A stretch of DNA of 6,142 nucleotides from DATFMP01 sp041477795 (GTDB taxonomy: Bacteria > SAR324 > JACQKK01): positions 1 to 6,142 of the forward strand of contig JBGOUY010000266.1 of the NCBI GenBank assembly GCA_041477795.1, read 5' to 3'. Shown in pieces: positions 6,003 through 6,142 of the stretch (position 1 is the stretch's first letter; each line of letters starts with the position of its first letter). A program made the translations under genes and the position numbers. Under the pieces are notes generated by a model, which ran no database searches, was not told the origin of the DNA, and saw only the letters and a program-made list of their open reading frames with translations.

Positions 6003-6052
6003 GGCGCTAGCGCCTCGCTGGGACCCCACCCCGGCCCGCTCGCGCGGGCCGG
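6003..6052. repeat. Palindrome and 9-bp hairpin in the 3' flank
   Basis: GGCGCTAGCGCC at 6003-6014 is a perfect 12-bp palindrome. CCGGCCCGC (6031-6039) and GCGGGCCGG (6044-6052) then form a 9-bp stem with loop TCGC. They begin 38 bp after the deacetylase stop and run directly into the paired repeats to the right, so the whole stretch looks like one composite intergenic repeat. The strong hairpin may also end or protect the deacetylase transcript. Confidence 0.6.
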
Positions 6053-6137
6053 CCCCTCCCCGCTAAGCAGGGAGGGGCGCGGGTTTGCGAACCATTTCGC
6101 GGCGACCAGGCCCCTTCCCTGCCTAGCGGGGAAGGGG
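6053..6137. repeat. Paired REP/REPIN-like palindromic repeat (two inverted copies)
   Basis: Copy A is a hairpin of CCCCTCCC (6053-6060) and GGGAGGGG (6070-6077) with loop CGCTAAGCA. Copy B is a hairpin of CCCCTTCCC (6111-6119) and GGGAAGGGG (6129-6137) with loop TGCCTAGCG. The reverse complement of B reads almost as A: its loop becomes CGCTAGGCA (one mismatch) and each arm has one extra base. The two are therefore inverted copies 33 bp apart, the arrangement of REP doublets (REPINs) or small MITE-like elements. No coding capacity is seen from 5965 to the window end. Confidence 0.65.
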
Positions 6138-6142
6138 TTGGG

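Overview
The window is GC-rich (by eye a little over 60%), and every convincing gene lies on the + strand with strong G/C preference at third codon positions. This suits a free-living Proteobacterium, possibly a betaproteobacterium or a similar GC-rich environmental lineage. No phylogenetic marker is present, so the assignment is an inference.

Left part (1-3276): an incomplete peptide/nickel-type ABC importer locus. It holds the C-terminal ~395 residues of a family 5 solute-binding protein cut by the window edge, then a DppB-type permease and a DppC-type permease. A 228-bp spacer with a perfect hairpin separates the binding protein from the first permease. The second permease is short at both ends and lacks the usual C-terminal tail. 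No ATPase genes (DppD/DppF type) follow it, so energisation must come from elsewhere or the locus has been cut.

Middle (3277-3922): about 650 bp without a credible gene but rich in structure. It has hairpins, a perfect 14-bp palindrome, a cluster of short direct and inverted repeats (two GTCACACA, an inverted TGTGTGA, three ATACCG exactly 10 bp apart), and an 84-nt stretch that reads as a decayed tRNA-Leu ending in an intact tRNA 3' end with CCA. Part of that stretch also resembles a MerR-family promoter dyad. My preferred reading is an old recombination junction at a tRNA-Leu gene, possibly the far attachment site of an integrated element lying to its left.

Then (3923-4650): an unrecognised protein-coding gene that appears broken. 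Coding sense switches frame near 4360-4405, and the 5' end has no clear start.

Right part (4651-6142): a 369-bp spacer with a candidate promoter and a pair of mutually exclusive hairpins leads to an intact 314-aa polysaccharide deacetylase of the carbohydrate esterase 4 / H. pylori PgdA-like type, with a strong ribosome binding site. After it comes a run of four palindromic units. Two of them are near-identical hairpins in opposite orientation, the arrangement of dispersed REP/REPIN-like intergenic repeats.

The importer and the deacetylase could serve related tasks, such as uptake of peptides or modified cell-wall fragments and deacylation of an N-acyl substrate. The window gives only proximity as support, and the intervening decay argues against a single working operon.
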